Source of the DNA: an uncultured Gammaproteobacteria bacterium
GTDB lineage: Bacteria; Pseudomonadota; Gammaproteobacteria; UBA6429; Thiohalophilaceae
Assembly: GCA_937967995.1 (NCBI GenBank)
Contig: CALBTB010000004.1
Location: forward strand, 62,001-126,000
DNA: 64,000 bases
Reading direction: 5' to 3'
The notes under the pieces were generated by a model. That model ran no database searches and was not told where the DNA came from. It was given only the letters and a program-made list of their open reading frames with translations. Below, piece after piece: positions 33,484 through 42,645 of the stretch. The position numbers were made by a program, and so were the translations under genes. The stretch's first letter is position 1; every line of letters begins with the position of its first letter.

Positions 33484-36400
33484 TTACTTCCTGGCGCGCC
33501 GTTCGCTACGACGCAAACGGGATGCCAACCGCCGTGCCAGCTCGCCAAACAGCTCGGTCTGGGTCGGATGCGGATGGATTGCACCACCGACCTGCTCCAG
33601 CGTCATGTTACCGGCGACCATCATCACCGCCTCACCGATGAGCGTATCGGCATGATCGGCCAGGAAATGCACGCCGATAATCCGGTGACTGGACTTGTCG
33701 GCCACAATCTTGATCAGACCATACGTTTCGTTATTAATCATGGCCTTAGCGTCGATATTCATCGGCACCTTGACCTCGACGGCATCAATGCCTTTCTCTT
33801 TGGCCTGATCCACCGACAGGCCCACGAACGCGGCCTGTGGACGGGTAAAGATGACCCCACAGTCTTTGTCCTGGTCATACTGTAGCGCCTCGCCTGCGAT
33901 GTTAGCGGCCGCGACCCGACCCTGCTGGCCTGCAGTGTGAGCGAGCATTAACCCACCGATCACATCCCCCACGGCAAAGATATTGGATACCGAGGTGCGG
34001 CAACGATTGTCCGCCACGATGACACTGTTTTCCGCTTTGACACCGGCCTTATCCAGATCCAGGCCATCCAGTACGGGACGTTTGCCGGTCGCCATGATGA
34101 CGTAATCACAGCCAAAGCTGCGCGACTTTCCTTCGGCGTCTGCAAAGCTGATTTTCATTTCACCCGGTTTACCCTTGATGGACTTGATATTGACGGCCGT
34201 CTCGATGGTGAGGCGGGGATCGGCATTCAGCACATCCGTCAGCTGTTTGGCCACTTCCTTCTCCACCTCAGCCAGGATTCGGTCTCTGCCTTCAAGAAGC
34301 AGCACTTTCGCACCAAAATCGTGAAAGATCTGTGCCATTTCGACGCCAATCGCACCACCACCGATAATGCCGACTCGCTTGGGTGAATCTGTCAGGCCCC
34401 AGACCGTATCTGAGGTCAGCACCCCACCCGATCCCAGGCCATCATGGGCACCTTCGATAGGCGGTACAAATGGCGGCGCACCAGTCGCAATGACGGCAGC
34501 ACCAAAGCTGATTTTCTTGCCCTTCTTCCCATCACCCGGCGTGGCACGGGTATGCGGGTCCTTGCTGTTACCGCCGGTGTCCACGAATACCGTGTTACCA
34601 TCGACAAAGCGGCCAAATCCCTGCATAACGTCAATTTTGACGCCTTTATCGGTTTTTAGCGCCATTTCCCCGCGCGTTTCCAGCACGTTCCTGCGTGTTT
34701 TCTCCAGTTTCTTCCAGTTGAGCTTGGCGCCTTTGGTGCCTTCAATACCCAGATGGCCATCTTCCGCGCGATCACGAATGCGATCCGCCGCCGCACGCCA
34801 GGCTTTGGAAGGAATACAACCACGCCACAGGCACTCACCACCCGGGAACGGGGCATCGTTGATCATGGCCACCTTGTAGCCGTGCTCGGTCAGGTCGCGG
34901 GCACAGTCCTCACCGCCGGGACCACCACCAATGATCACGACGTCATAGTCATACTTGCCCTTTTCCAGCGTAAATCCGGATGAAGGCAGCTTGTCCTGTA
35001 CCGGGCTCACTGAAGCATCCAGCCAGCTGGGATTCTGTACATAGCCTTTGAACGCATTCAGGAATTTTGCCGCATCAGCACCATTAACGATACGATGATC
35101 CGCGGTAACCGTGACGGGCATGCCTTCAGGACCTACCGTGGAAATGGCAAAGATGGCAGACGTACCCGGTGAAGGTATCGCATCAAAGTGTGAGACCCCC
35201 ATCATGCCCATATTTGAAATCGTAAAGGTCGGGTTGGAATACTCATCCGGTTTGAGACGGCGTATGCGGGCCCGATCCACCAGGTCCACCCAGTTGGCAC
35301 CCAGGTCATTCAGATCACGATTGGCGACATCACGCAGTACCGGGACCACCAGTCCCATGCCCTCGGTTTCCACTGCCAGGCCGATATCAATCTGCTCCCG
35401 CTCCAGTATGCGATCTTCATGCTGGTACACGGCATTGACCTTGGGAAAATCCTTGATGGCCAGTGCGGCGGCCTTGGCCAGTGCTACGGTGAGGGATACG
35501 CCCCGGGCCTTGGAGGCCGTTTTTAATGCACTCGGGTCGACATTGACGGTGACCCGGAACAACGGCATCGAGAGGGAAAATTCCATGTTGTGGGCCACGG
35601 CCTTTTCCATGGCATCCATGGGTCGACCCACACCGGGCACCTGAAATACACGTCGTGCCGAGGTCTGGACTTCAGCATTGAGTACGTCCGCAGCAATGAT
35701 GGCGCCGGCTGGACCCGTGCCTGTAATCGCATTTAAATCGATACCGTGAGCACCGGCAATCTGACGGGCATAGGGTGTGGCATAACCCTTCTTGGGTCGC
35801 GGCGACGGCGTGGCACCGGACGGCTGTGCCGGAATACGCGTCTTGGGCTTGGCTGTACCCGCCGGTTCCGGTTTGGGTGCCGTTGCGGCCGGTTGCGGTT
35901 CACTGCTGGCAGCACTTTTGGTCCGCGCATCAATGACGGCAGATTTATCCTGCACCAGATAGCCGATGGCCTGACCCACCGGGACGACGCTATCCACATC
36001 GGCCAGTGGACCAGAAAGAATACCGTCACGGAAAAGTTCCACGTCCATGATAGCCTTGTCGGTTTCTACCTGGGCCACCACTTCACCGCGCTTCACTTCT
36101 TCACCGATTTCTTTTTCCCAGCTGACCACGACGCCTTCAGTCATGGTATCGGAGAGTTGCGGCATCTTGATGCTGTAAGCATCATCCGGTGTATCGATGG
36201 TGTTTTCTGGTTCTGCTGCCTCAGCTTCGGGTTGCGCAGTCGACTCGCTGTTCGCGTTGCTCGCAGCGGCAAGCGGGGCTTCACCTTCGGTCGTGACTTC
36301 GTCTTTGCTCGCGACCAGGTATCCCATCGGTGCACCGACCGGTATGACTGAATCTACCGGTGTCAACGGACCGGACAGGTAGCCTTCACGAAAAACTTCC

Positions 36401-36549
36401 ACGTCCATGATCGCCTTGTCGGTTTCGACGGTGGCGACAATCGTACCGCGTTCAATAAATTCACCCGGTTCTTTTTCCCAGGTGACAACCGTTCCTTCCG
36501 TCATGGTGTCGGAAAGCTGTGGCATTTTAATAATATACGGATCAGCCAT
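33484..36549 (-). CDS. Fused pyruvate dehydrogenase E2-E3 (dihydrolipoamide acetyltransferase and dihydrolipoamide dehydrogenase)
   Basis: This 1021-residue fusion has lipoyl domain 1 (about 4-80, lipoyl Lys45 in VETDKA) and lipoyl domain 2 (about 124-200, Lys165). A Pro/Ala linker is followed by a peripheral-subunit-binding domain (about 256-290) and the acyltransferase core (about 300-512, ADHRIVNGADAAKFL). From about 533 comes a full dihydrolipoamide dehydrogenase (FAD motif VVIIGGGPGG, redox Cys573/Cys578 in GGECLWRGCIPSKA, C-terminal HPHPTQTE). It transfers acetyl groups to CoA and reoxidises lipoamide with NAD+. It lies behind the E1alpha and E1beta genes. Confidence 0.93.
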   Translation of the reverse strand: MADPYIIKMPQLSDTMTEGTVVTWEKEPGEFIERGTIVATVETDKAIMDVEVFREGYLSGPLTPVDSVIPVGAPMGYLVASKDEVTTEGEAPLAAASNANSESTAQPEAEAAEPENTIDTPDDAYSIKMPQLSDTMTEGVVVSWEKEIGEEVKRGEVVAQVETDKAIMDVELFRDGILSGPLADVDSVVPVGQAIGYLVQDKSAVIDARTKSAASSEPQPAATAPKPEPAGTAKPKTRIPAQPSGATPSPRPKKGYATPYARQIAGAHGIDLNAITGTGPAGAIIAADVLNAEVQTSARRVFQVPGVGRPMDAMEKAVAHNMEFSLSMPLFRVTVNVDPSALKTASKARGVSLTVALAKAAALAIKDFPKVNAVYQHEDRILEREQIDIGLAVETEGMGLVVPVLRDVANRDLNDLGANWVDLVDRARIRRLKPDEYSNPTFTISNMGMMGVSHFDAIPSPGTSAIFAISTVGPEGMPVTVTADHRIVNGADAAKFLNAFKGYVQNPSWLDASVSPVQDKLPSSGFTLEKGKYDYDVVIIGGGPGGEDCARDLTEHGYKVAMINDAPFPGGECLWRGCIPSKAWRAAADRIRDRAEDGHLGIEGTKGAKLNWKKLEKTRRNVLETRGEMALKTDKGVKIDVMQGFGRFVDGNTVFVDTGGNSKDPHTRATPGDGKKGKKISFGAAVIATGAPPFVPPIEGAHDGLGSGGVLTSDTVWGLTDSPKRVGIIGGGAIGVEMAQIFHDFGAKVLLLEGRDRILAEVEKEVAKQLTDVLNADPRLTIETAVNIKSIKGKPGEMKISFADAEGKSRSFGCDYVIMATGKRPVLDGLDLDKAGVKAENSVIVADNRCRTSVSNIFAVGDVIGGLMLAHTAGQQGRVAAANIAGEALQYDQDKDCGVIFTRPQAAFVGLSVDQAKEKGIDAVEVKVPMNIDAKAMINNETYGLIKIVADKSSHRIIGVHFLADHADTLIGEAVMMVAGNMTLEQVGGAIHPHPTQTELFGELARRLASRLRRSERRARK

Positions 36550-36572
36550 ATTTCTGCTTCTTCTAATCAGTT

Positions 36573-36642
36573 ACCACAGAGGTCACCGAGATACACAGAG
36601 GAAAAGATCTTGTGTGTAACGTGACGCTGTGTTCTCTGTGGT
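36573..36642. repeat. CCACAGAG-type inverted repeat between E1beta and E2-E3
   Basis: ACCACAGAG (36573-36581) pairs with CTCTGTGGT (36634-36642), and ACACAG (36593-36598) pairs with CTGTGT (36627-36632). The region is built from CACAGAG-like units on one side and their complement on the other. It resembles short CACAGAG repeats dispersed in many bacterial genomes. It lies in the 101-base gap and contains no T run. Confidence 0.6.
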
Positions 36643-36650
36643 GATTCGTT

Positions 36651-37631
36651 TTAAATTTTACCCAGTACCTTCAATGCACCCTGGTAGACATCTTCCACAT
36701 CCGGAATCGCTTCTTTTTCCAGTTTATGGTTGTAAGGCACGGGCACATCCGCTGCATGAATCCGCACCGGTTGTGAATCCAGCGCAAAGAAACAGTCTTC
36801 CATAATACCGGTGATGATTTCCGCACCGACCCCAACCGGGGCTTCGTCTTCGTCAGCGATCAGGGCGCGTTGGGTTTTTTACACAAAACGACGAATCGTC
36901 TCGCGGTCGATAGGTTTCAAAGAACGCAGGTCAATGACTTCCGCGCTGACGCCATCGCTTTCAAGCCGTTTGGCGGCTTCAAGACATAAGTGGACTGAAA
37001 AGTTGTAACCAATCAGGGTAATGTCCTCGCCTTCGCGAACCACTTCAGCCCCTTCCAGCGGACGGAAAAATTCCTCATCGGGAATATCTTCTTTCAGGTT
37101 ATACATGCGTTCATGTTCGATGATGATCACCGGGTCATTGCAACGCACGGCGGATTTCAGCATGCCATAGGCATCAAGTGGTCCACGTGGGGTAACAACA
37201 CGTAATCCGGAGGTACTCATGAACATCCGTGCCAGGCGTGCCGAATGTTGCGCTGCAAGCTGGTGAGCAGTACCACCAGGCGTCCGCATGACAATCGGGC
37301 ATTGCACGCGACCACCTGACATGTAGCGAATCTTGGCCGCGGCATTGATCAACGTATCCAGTGCCAGCAGGGCAAAGTTAATCGACATGATTTCTATGAT
37401 GGGTCGCATTCCAATCATGGAGGCACCAATGCCGATGCCGGTATAAGAGTTTTCAGAAATAGGTGTATCAATGACCCGGGTTTCGCCATATTTGTCGAAC
37501 AGTCCCGAGGTTGCCTTATAGGTACCGCCGGCCACACCAATGTCCTCACCCATGGCGATTACCAGAGAATCGTTCGCCATCTCTTCATCATGGGCACGAC
37601 GAATCGCCTCCCAATATGCTGTTTCTGACAT
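36651..37631 (-). pseudogene. Pyruvate dehydrogenase E1beta interrupted by an in-frame TAA
   Basis: The frame 37631-36882 encodes 250 residues of the E1 beta subunit (ETAYWEAIRRAHDEEMANDS; ENSYTGIGIGASMIGMRPII; MRTPGGTAHQLAAQHSA). It ends at a TAA at 36879-36881. Reading straight on in the same frame gives KTQRALIADEDEAPVGVGAE and a normal C-terminus VYQGALKVLGKI before a TAA at 36651. Total length with the stop is 326 codons, right for E1beta (about 325). A Lys codon (AAA) is expected at the stop, so one A-to-T change explains it. It is either a real nonsense mutation or a sequence error. Confidence 0.85.
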
Positions 37632-37680
37632 GCTAGTTATTTCCTTAGCTGAAAATTTTTAAAATTGGTTATCAGTATGC

Positions 37681-38691
37681 TTACTTGTGTAAAGGACCGA
37701 TCCAGCGTGGATCCGGGTTGTCATCCAGTACGTATTTGTTCAGGTCGGCTACTTCCGGTTCCGGACTTTCTTCGGCAAACTTGATAATGTCATTTTCAAT
37801 CTCATTATGAATCTCGTCTTCCCACTTCTTGAGATCGGATTCCTTGATGAGGCCTGCCTCGATCAGTCGTCTGGAGTAAACCTTGATGGGATCGCGCTGT
37901 TCCCACTCGGCTTCTTCCTCCTTGGTGCGATAACTTTTAGCGTCTGACATGGAATGGCCACGATACCGGTAGGTCATGAACTCGATAAAATAGGGTTTGC
38001 TGTTGCCACGAACATAGTCGACGGCTTTTTTGGCCGCTTCCATCACGATGTCGATATCCATGCCGTCATGCTGACTGGCTTCCATGTTGTATCCACATAC
38101 TCGCTTGTACTGGTCACGCACAGCCGTAGAGCGGTCGATATGGGTGCCAATGGCATACATGTTATTTTCACACACGAACAACACCGGCAGTTCCCAGACA
38201 CTGGCCATGTTCATGGTTTCGTGGAAGGTACCCTGGTTATTGGCCCCATCACCCAGAAAACAGATGGCGATCTGATTGGTCTTTTTGTGTTTGCAGCCCA
38301 GCGCCAGTCCGGCCGCCAGCGGGAATGGTTGCCCCACCAATGCATAACCGCCCATGAAGTTGGCGGTCGGATCAAAAATGTGCATGGAACCACCACGGCC
38401 GCGGGAAGAGCCGGTTTCCTTACCGTATAACTCGGCCATTACCTCGCGAGCGGGTGCACCGGATTTAATGGCGTGAATATGATCGCGGTAACCGGTGATG
38501 ACATAGTCACCTTTCTGACCCACACCAACATTGGCCATTTCCAGTACGCCGGTGGCGACTGCCTCCTGGCCTGAATATAAATGGAGAAACCCACCAATCT
38601 TGCGCTCTACATAGGCCTCGAAGCAACGATCTTCAAAGCGGCGATAAAACATCATCTCGCGCAACAAGCGCTTTTTATCAGCATCGTTCAT
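37681..38691 (-). CDS. pdhA: Pyruvate dehydrogenase E1 component alpha subunit
   Basis: This 336-residue thiamine-diphosphate enzyme subunit has typical E1alpha blocks: FEDRCFEAYVERKIGGFLHL, SGQEAVATGVLEM, the phosphorylation-loop-like YRGHSMSDAKSYRTKEE, and the ThDP motif (CFLGDGANNQGTFHETMNMA). With E1beta it decarboxylates pyruvate and acetylates lipoyl groups on E2. It is the first gene of the E1alpha-E1beta-E2/E3 operon, with 49 bases to E1beta. A GGAAAG ribosome site precedes it. Confidence 0.95.
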   Translation of the reverse strand: MNDADKKRLLREMMFYRRFEDRCFEAYVERKIGGFLHLYSGQEAVATGVLEMANVGVGQKGDYVITGYRDHIHAIKSGAPAREVMAELYGKETGSSRGRGGSMHIFDPTANFMGGYALVGQPFPLAAGLALGCKHKKTNQIAICFLGDGANNQGTFHETMNMASVWELPVLFVCENNMYAIGTHIDRSTAVRDQYKRVCGYNMEASQHDGMDIDIVMEAAKKAVDYVRGNSKPYFIEFMTYRYRGHSMSDAKSYRTKEEEAEWEQRDPIKVYSRRLIEAGLIKESDLKKWEDEIHNEIENDIIKFAEESPEPEVADLNKYVLDDNPDPRWIGPLHK

Positions 38692-38993
38692 GCACTTTCC
38701 TTATTCTTTGATTAAGCCCTGAATTGGACATGGGACTTAAATCCGGGGATATGATTAATCTCTAACCAGCAGTATTACCAAAGCCGCGTATGATCAGCTT
38801 TTTCGTGGCTAAAATCAAGAAATTCACCCCGTCACCAGGCTAGCTTGGAGGATAAATCACATATAAAACAGCGGCTTATACACGTATTCATGCGTCACAA
38901 AATAAATAGTCAAGTTTCCGGCGCGCATGCCGATGATCACCTCGATTACGCATTACTAATTAATATTAAAAACAACAAAAAGAAGACTACATT
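38692..38993. other. Gene-free intergenic region (302 bases)
   Basis: It separates the divergent pdhA and NTF2-like genes and should hold both promoters. It is AT-rich towards the right end (TAATTAATATTAAAAACAAC before the ribosome site AAGAAG). I find no clear tRNA, convincing operator palindrome or open frame in it. Confidence 0.6.
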
Positions 38994-39416
38994 ATGAACG
39001 CTGTGAATTATCATCATCTATCTGAGCAGGCGATCCGATCCTGGTTTATTGCCATGAGCGATAGCGTCCAGGAGCGCGATATCGAAAGTCACATGGAAAA
39101 CGTGTCCAAAAGAGTGCAGGTCTACGGTATGCCAAGCAAAGGGGTCATTGGTTACCACGAATGGAAAGCGCGCCGCTATCATGAATTTTTCCATGACGAG
39201 TTACTTGCCCTGAACTACTCCGGCATTCGTATCATCCGTAGCAGCAATAAGCGTATTTCCTTCGCCACAACGGAAACCATGGTGGGTAACCAGGGCAAGC
39301 TGGTGATTCTGGACAAGACCATCGTGCTGGAATACGAAGATGACGGTGTCTGGCGTTCCATCGAAGAAACCGTCAACAAGTGGCGCGTTAAACAACTCGA
39401 TCTGAAAAAGTTCTAG
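38994..39416 (+). CDS. NTF2-like / SnoaL-like small protein, function unknown
   Basis: This 140-residue protein has no signal peptide. The length and the mixed alpha/beta pattern (early helices with SEQAIRSWFIAMSDSVQERD, a VQVYGMPSKGVIGYHEWKAR turn, then four beta strands ending SIEETVNKWRVKQLDL) suggest the cone-shaped NTF2/SnoaL fold. No catalytic residues are diagnostic. It stands alone between pdhA (divergent) and fumC (same strand, 95 bases away). Confidence 0.6.
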   Translation: MNAVNYHHLSEQAIRSWFIAMSDSVQERDIESHMENVSKRVQVYGMPSKGVIGYHEWKARRYHEFFHDELLALNYSGIRIIRSSNKRISFATTETMVGNQGKLVILDKTIVLEYEDDGVWRSIEETVNKWRVKQLDLKKF

Positions 39417-39511
39417 ACGACGCGTCACTCATGCCACCATCCTCAGGCAGCGGGATGGTCCGATTGCAGGAAAAATCCAGACTTAAAGGGATTTAGGTTT
39501 ATAATTCTGGC

Positions 39512-40897
39512 ATGAGTGATAAAAAATTCAGACTTGAACGCGACAGCATGGGTGAACTGCATGTGCCTGCCGACGCACTGTACGGCGCACAAACCCAGCG
39601 CGCCGTGGAAAATTTCCCCATTAGCGGCCTGACCATGCCAGGTGCATTTATTCGTGCACTCGGTCTTGTAAAATCCGCCTGTGCCATTGCCAACCACGGC
39701 CTGTCCCTGCTGGATCCGAAAGTCGCAGCGGCCATTCAACAGGCTGCCGAACAGATTGCCGCCGGAAAACATCTTGCGCATTTTCCTGTTGATGTCTTTC
39801 AGACCGGTTCCGGCACCAGCACCAACATGAATGCCAACGAGGTCATTGCTCACCTGGCGAGCGACATTCTTGGTGATAATGTTCATCCCAACGATCACGT
39901 CAACATGAGCCAGAGTTCCAATGATGTGATCCCCACAACCATTCATGTCAGCGCCTGCCTGGAAACCGATGAAAAACTGTTACCTGCCCTGCAACATCTG
40001 ATCGACACGATTGATAAACGGGCACAGGAACTCGAAAAGGTCACCAAAACCGGCCGCACTCACCTGATGGATGCCATGCCAGTGACCTTCGGTCAGGAAC
40101 TGGCTGCCTGGTCTTCGCAAATCAAGCAGTGCATGTATCGTATTCAGGCCTCACTAACACGCCTGCGTGCATTACCGCAGGGTGGTACGGCAGTCGGTAC
40201 CGGAGTGAATGCACATGAAGAATTTGGTGAACGGGTTGCGATGGCATTAAAAGCACGTACGGGTTTTGCTTTTTGCGTCATGGATAACCGGTTTGTTGGT
40301 CTGGCCAGCCAGGACAGCGCCGTGGAAATGAGCGGACAGCTAAAAACCCTGGCTGTCGCATTAATGAAAATCGCCAATGATTTGCGCTGGATGAATTCCG
40401 GCCCGCTGGCCGGGTTGGGCGAGATTGCATTGCCGGCCCTGCAACCTGGCAGCTCCATCATGCCCGGCAAGGTCAATCCGGTTATTCCCGAAGCCGTGGC
40501 CCAGGTCTGCGCCCAGGTAATCGGCAATGATGCCACCATTACGGTTGCCGGCCAGAGCGGTAACTTCCAGTTAAATGTCATGTTACCCGTGATTGCCTTA
40601 AACCTCCTGCAAAGCATCGAACTGCTTACCAATGCGGCCAGGGTGTTAGCCGACAAGGCCATCAGGGATTTCACCGTCAACGAAGATGTGATCAAACAGG
40701 CACTGGACAAGAACCCGATCCTGGTGACAGCACTTAATCGTGTCATCGGCTACGAAAAAGGTGCTGCCATCGCCAAGAAAGCCTATGCAGAAAAACGCCC
40801 CATTCTGGACGTCGCCATGGAAGAGACTGACCTCAGCAAACAGGAACTGCAAAAGTTGCTCGACCCGGCACGACTGACCAGGGGTGGAATAGACTGA
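39512..40897 (+). CDS. fumC: Class II fumarate hydratase
   Basis: This 461-residue enzyme interconverts fumarate and malate in the TCA cycle; it is oxygen-stable and has no Fe-S cluster. The superfamily signature GSSIMPGKVNPV is at about 309-320. The N-terminal RDSMGELHVPADALYGAQTQ, FQTGSGTSTNMNANEV and TKTGRTHLMDAMPVTFGQE (catalytic His region) are typical of FumC. Aspartase and other superfamily members share the fold, but these blocks favour fumarase. Confidence 0.92.
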   Translation: MSDKKFRLERDSMGELHVPADALYGAQTQRAVENFPISGLTMPGAFIRALGLVKSACAIANHGLSLLDPKVAAAIQQAAEQIAAGKHLAHFPVDVFQTGSGTSTNMNANEVIAHLASDILGDNVHPNDHVNMSQSSNDVIPTTIHVSACLETDEKLLPALQHLIDTIDKRAQELEKVTKTGRTHLMDAMPVTFGQELAAWSSQIKQCMYRIQASLTRLRALPQGGTAVGTGVNAHEEFGERVAMALKARTGFAFCVMDNRFVGLASQDSAVEMSGQLKTLAVALMKIANDLRWMNSGPLAGLGEIALPALQPGSSIMPGKVNPVIPEAVAQVCAQVIGNDATITVAGQSGNFQLNVMLPVIALNLLQSIELLTNAARVLADKAIRDFTVNEDVIKQALDKNPILVTALNRVIGYEKGAAIAKKAYAEKRPILDVAMEETDLSKQELQKLLDPARLTRGGID

Positions 40898-40914
40898 GCT
40901 GAAAGCATCCTGCC

Positions 40915-41580
40915 ATGAGCATCAACCCTGACTTTATCCCGCAATTCTGGCTGATCATCTGTTGGGGATTATTTTGGGCTTTTGTTTTGATATCGGCACG
41001 CTTTGCCGCCTGGCATCATCTTAAGAACAGCCGTGACCTGAATGTACTGCTGTTTGCCATACTCGGTGTCGTGTTTGTCTGGATGATGCAGGCCGGCCTG
41101 GATACGACGCTGACTCTGCATTTACTTGGCACAACATTACTGACGCTGATGTTCGGCTGGCGATTTGCCATTCTGGCCATCTCACTGGTGATTATTATCA
41201 CCACGTTCCTGCAAAACGGACATTGGGCATCCTTACCCGTGAATAGCCTGTTACTTGGCGTCCTGCCGGTCCTGACCACGCAGCTGATTTATCGTTTAAC
41301 CGTCCGCTATTTACCTGCCAATTTTTTTGTTTATATTTTCGTGTGCGCATTTTTTGCCGCCGCTGTTTCCATGGCGAGCGTGATATTCTCTACCGCGGCA
41401 GTGCATTATCTGTCCGGTGCATTTAGTCCGGATTATCTTGCTTACAATTACTACCGTTATGGTCTGTTGATCATGTTTCCAGAAGCCTTTATCACCGGTA
41501 TGCTTATGTCCGTTTTCGTCGCCTATCGCCCGCAGTGGGTCAGCACCTTTGACGATCAACGGTATCTGTACAAACGCTGA
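40915..41580 (+). CDS. CbiM-like energy-coupling factor permease (orphan)
   Basis: This 221-residue membrane protein has six to seven transmembrane segments. The block LHLLGTTLLTLMFGWRFAIL and the C-terminal LIMFPEAFITGMLMSVFVAY match the CbiM/NikM family of cobalt/nickel ECF substrate-binding permeases. No CbiQ or CbiO partner genes are nearby, and the usual His-rich N-terminal metal motif after Met1 is absent (starts MSINPDF). A metal substrate is therefore uncertain. It starts 18 bases after fumC. Confidence 0.8.
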   Translation: MSINPDFIPQFWLIICWGLFWAFVLISARFAAWHHLKNSRDLNVLLFAILGVVFVWMMQAGLDTTLTLHLLGTTLLTLMFGWRFAILAISLVIIITTFLQNGHWASLPVNSLLLGVLPVLTTQLIYRLTVRYLPANFFVYIFVCAFFAAAVSMASVIFSTAAVHYLSGAFSPDYLAYNYYRYGLLIMFPEAFITGMLMSVFVAYRPQWVSTFDDQRYLYKR

Positions 41581-41589
41581 GATGTTCCA

Positions 41590-41952
41590 ATGATTAAACT
41601 CGAACGTACCCTGCAGGCCTGGGAAACAGCGGAATTTGAATCCGTGTTTAAGGATGAACTTCGACAACTGGACAGCCAGCATCTGCCCCTGCAGGCCGGT
41701 CTGACACAAAGCAGCCATGTTAGTGACAGTGATGTAGACGTGGTCCTGTTAAATAGTCTCAACAATCCTGATTCCATTCACATCAGGTGCGGTATTTTCT
41801 ATACCGGCATCATTGCCGGGAGTTGCTGTGCCGATGATCCCACCCCGGTCGACGAACAACCGGAATACTGCGAATTACAGGTCAATATTGACAAGTCCAC
41901 CGCTGAGGCATCGATCTCGCTGCTATCCGATAACGCGTCTGGACATGACTGA
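41590..41952 (+). CDS. Uncharacterised 120-residue protein with conserved-looking Cys cluster
   Basis: I do not recognise a named domain. The chain is acidic, with no signal or membrane segment. Around residues 63-95 it holds four cysteines (IRCGIFYTGIIAGSCCADDP, then EYC), spaced as a possible metal or redox site. It begins 10 bases after the CbiM-like gene and overlaps the methyltransferase start by 8 bases, so the three are probably cotranscribed. Confidence 0.6.
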   Translation: MIKLERTLQAWETAEFESVFKDELRQLDSQHLPLQAGLTQSSHVSDSDVDVVLLNSLNNPDSIHIRCGIFYTGIIAGSCCADDPTPVDEQPEYCELQVNIDKSTAEASISLLSDNASGHD

Positions 41953-42577
41953 CAAGTCCGCTTTTGATCGTCATGTTGTTGAATATGACAGCTGGTTTGA
42001 AAAATATCCGCATGTATATGCCGCTGAACTGAAAGCGATTCGTCAACTGATGCCGGCGCAGGCAAAAGGACTCGAAGTTGGAACCGGCACCGGTCGCTTT
42101 GCCATTCCTTTGGGCATACAAACCGGAGTAGAACCATCTGCGACAATGCGCGCTTTTACGAAGCAATATAATCTTTCAGTTGTGAATGCGGTGGCCGAGG
42201 CACTGCCATTTGCGGATCATCAGTTCGACTTCGTTTTATATGTCACCGTCGACTGTTTTCTGGATTCGCTGGAGCAGGCCTATCAGGAGGCCCATCGCGT
42301 ACTTCGAAACGACGGCGTGATTCTGGTCGCCATGCTCAACCGACAAAGTAAAATCGTCGAACAATATGAAAAACATAAGCACAATAGCCATTTTTACCGG
42401 CATGCCAGGTTTCATTATGTTACGGAGATAACCGAGGTTCTGTCTCGTTGCGGTTTTGGTGAATTCCAGTACCGTGAAACACTTTTCAATGATCTGGCCA
42501 AAATCACTTTACACGAAGACATTAGAACCGGATTTAGTACTGGTGCATTTGTCGTTATAAGAGGACACAAGATCTGA
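41945..42577 (+). CDS. Class I SAM-dependent methyltransferase
   Basis: This 210-residue protein is taken from the ATG (MTDKSAFDRHVVEYDSWFEK) that overlaps the preceding gene. Motif I is GLEVGTGTGRFAIPLG (about 39-54), motif II/III lies in VNAVAEALPFADHQFDFVLY, and the post-motif is EAHRVLRNDGVILVAML. This fits the Methyltransf_11 group with small-molecule or unknown substrates. The frame is open upstream of this ATG, but the earlier part overlaps the 41590 gene and looks non-coding. Confidence 0.87.
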   Translation: MTDKSAFDRHVVEYDSWFEKYPHVYAAELKAIRQLMPAQAKGLEVGTGTGRFAIPLGIQTGVEPSATMRAFTKQYNLSVVNAVAEALPFADHQFDFVLYVTVDCFLDSLEQAYQEAHRVLRNDGVILVAMLNRQSKIVEQYEKHKHNSHFYRHARFHYVTEITEVLSRCGFGEFQYRETLFNDLAKITLHEDIRTGFSTGAFVVIRGHKI

Positions 42578-42645
42578 GAAACATTTTTGATACTGTACCT
42601 GAATAATGATATCTTGATGGCTCACAACCCTGGCTCGAAAAAAAT

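Noticed and set aside
35070..35100. Apparent loss of the catalytic Asp in the E2 motif (HRIVNG instead of HRxxDG)
   Set aside because: Asn at this position is the natural residue in active E2p enzymes such as that of Azotobacter vinelandii, so it is not a sign of inactivation.
36030..36100. Duplicated lipoyl coding sequence suggesting assembly duplication
   Set aside because: The two lipoyl domains (Lys45 and Lys165) share motif blocks, but their linkers and many third positions differ. This is normal for multi-lipoyl E2 proteins.
35746..36351. 201-codon open frame opposite the E2 lipoyl region
   Set aside because: It is antisense to the repetitive lipoyl and linker coding sequence, and its composition simply reflects the opposite strand.
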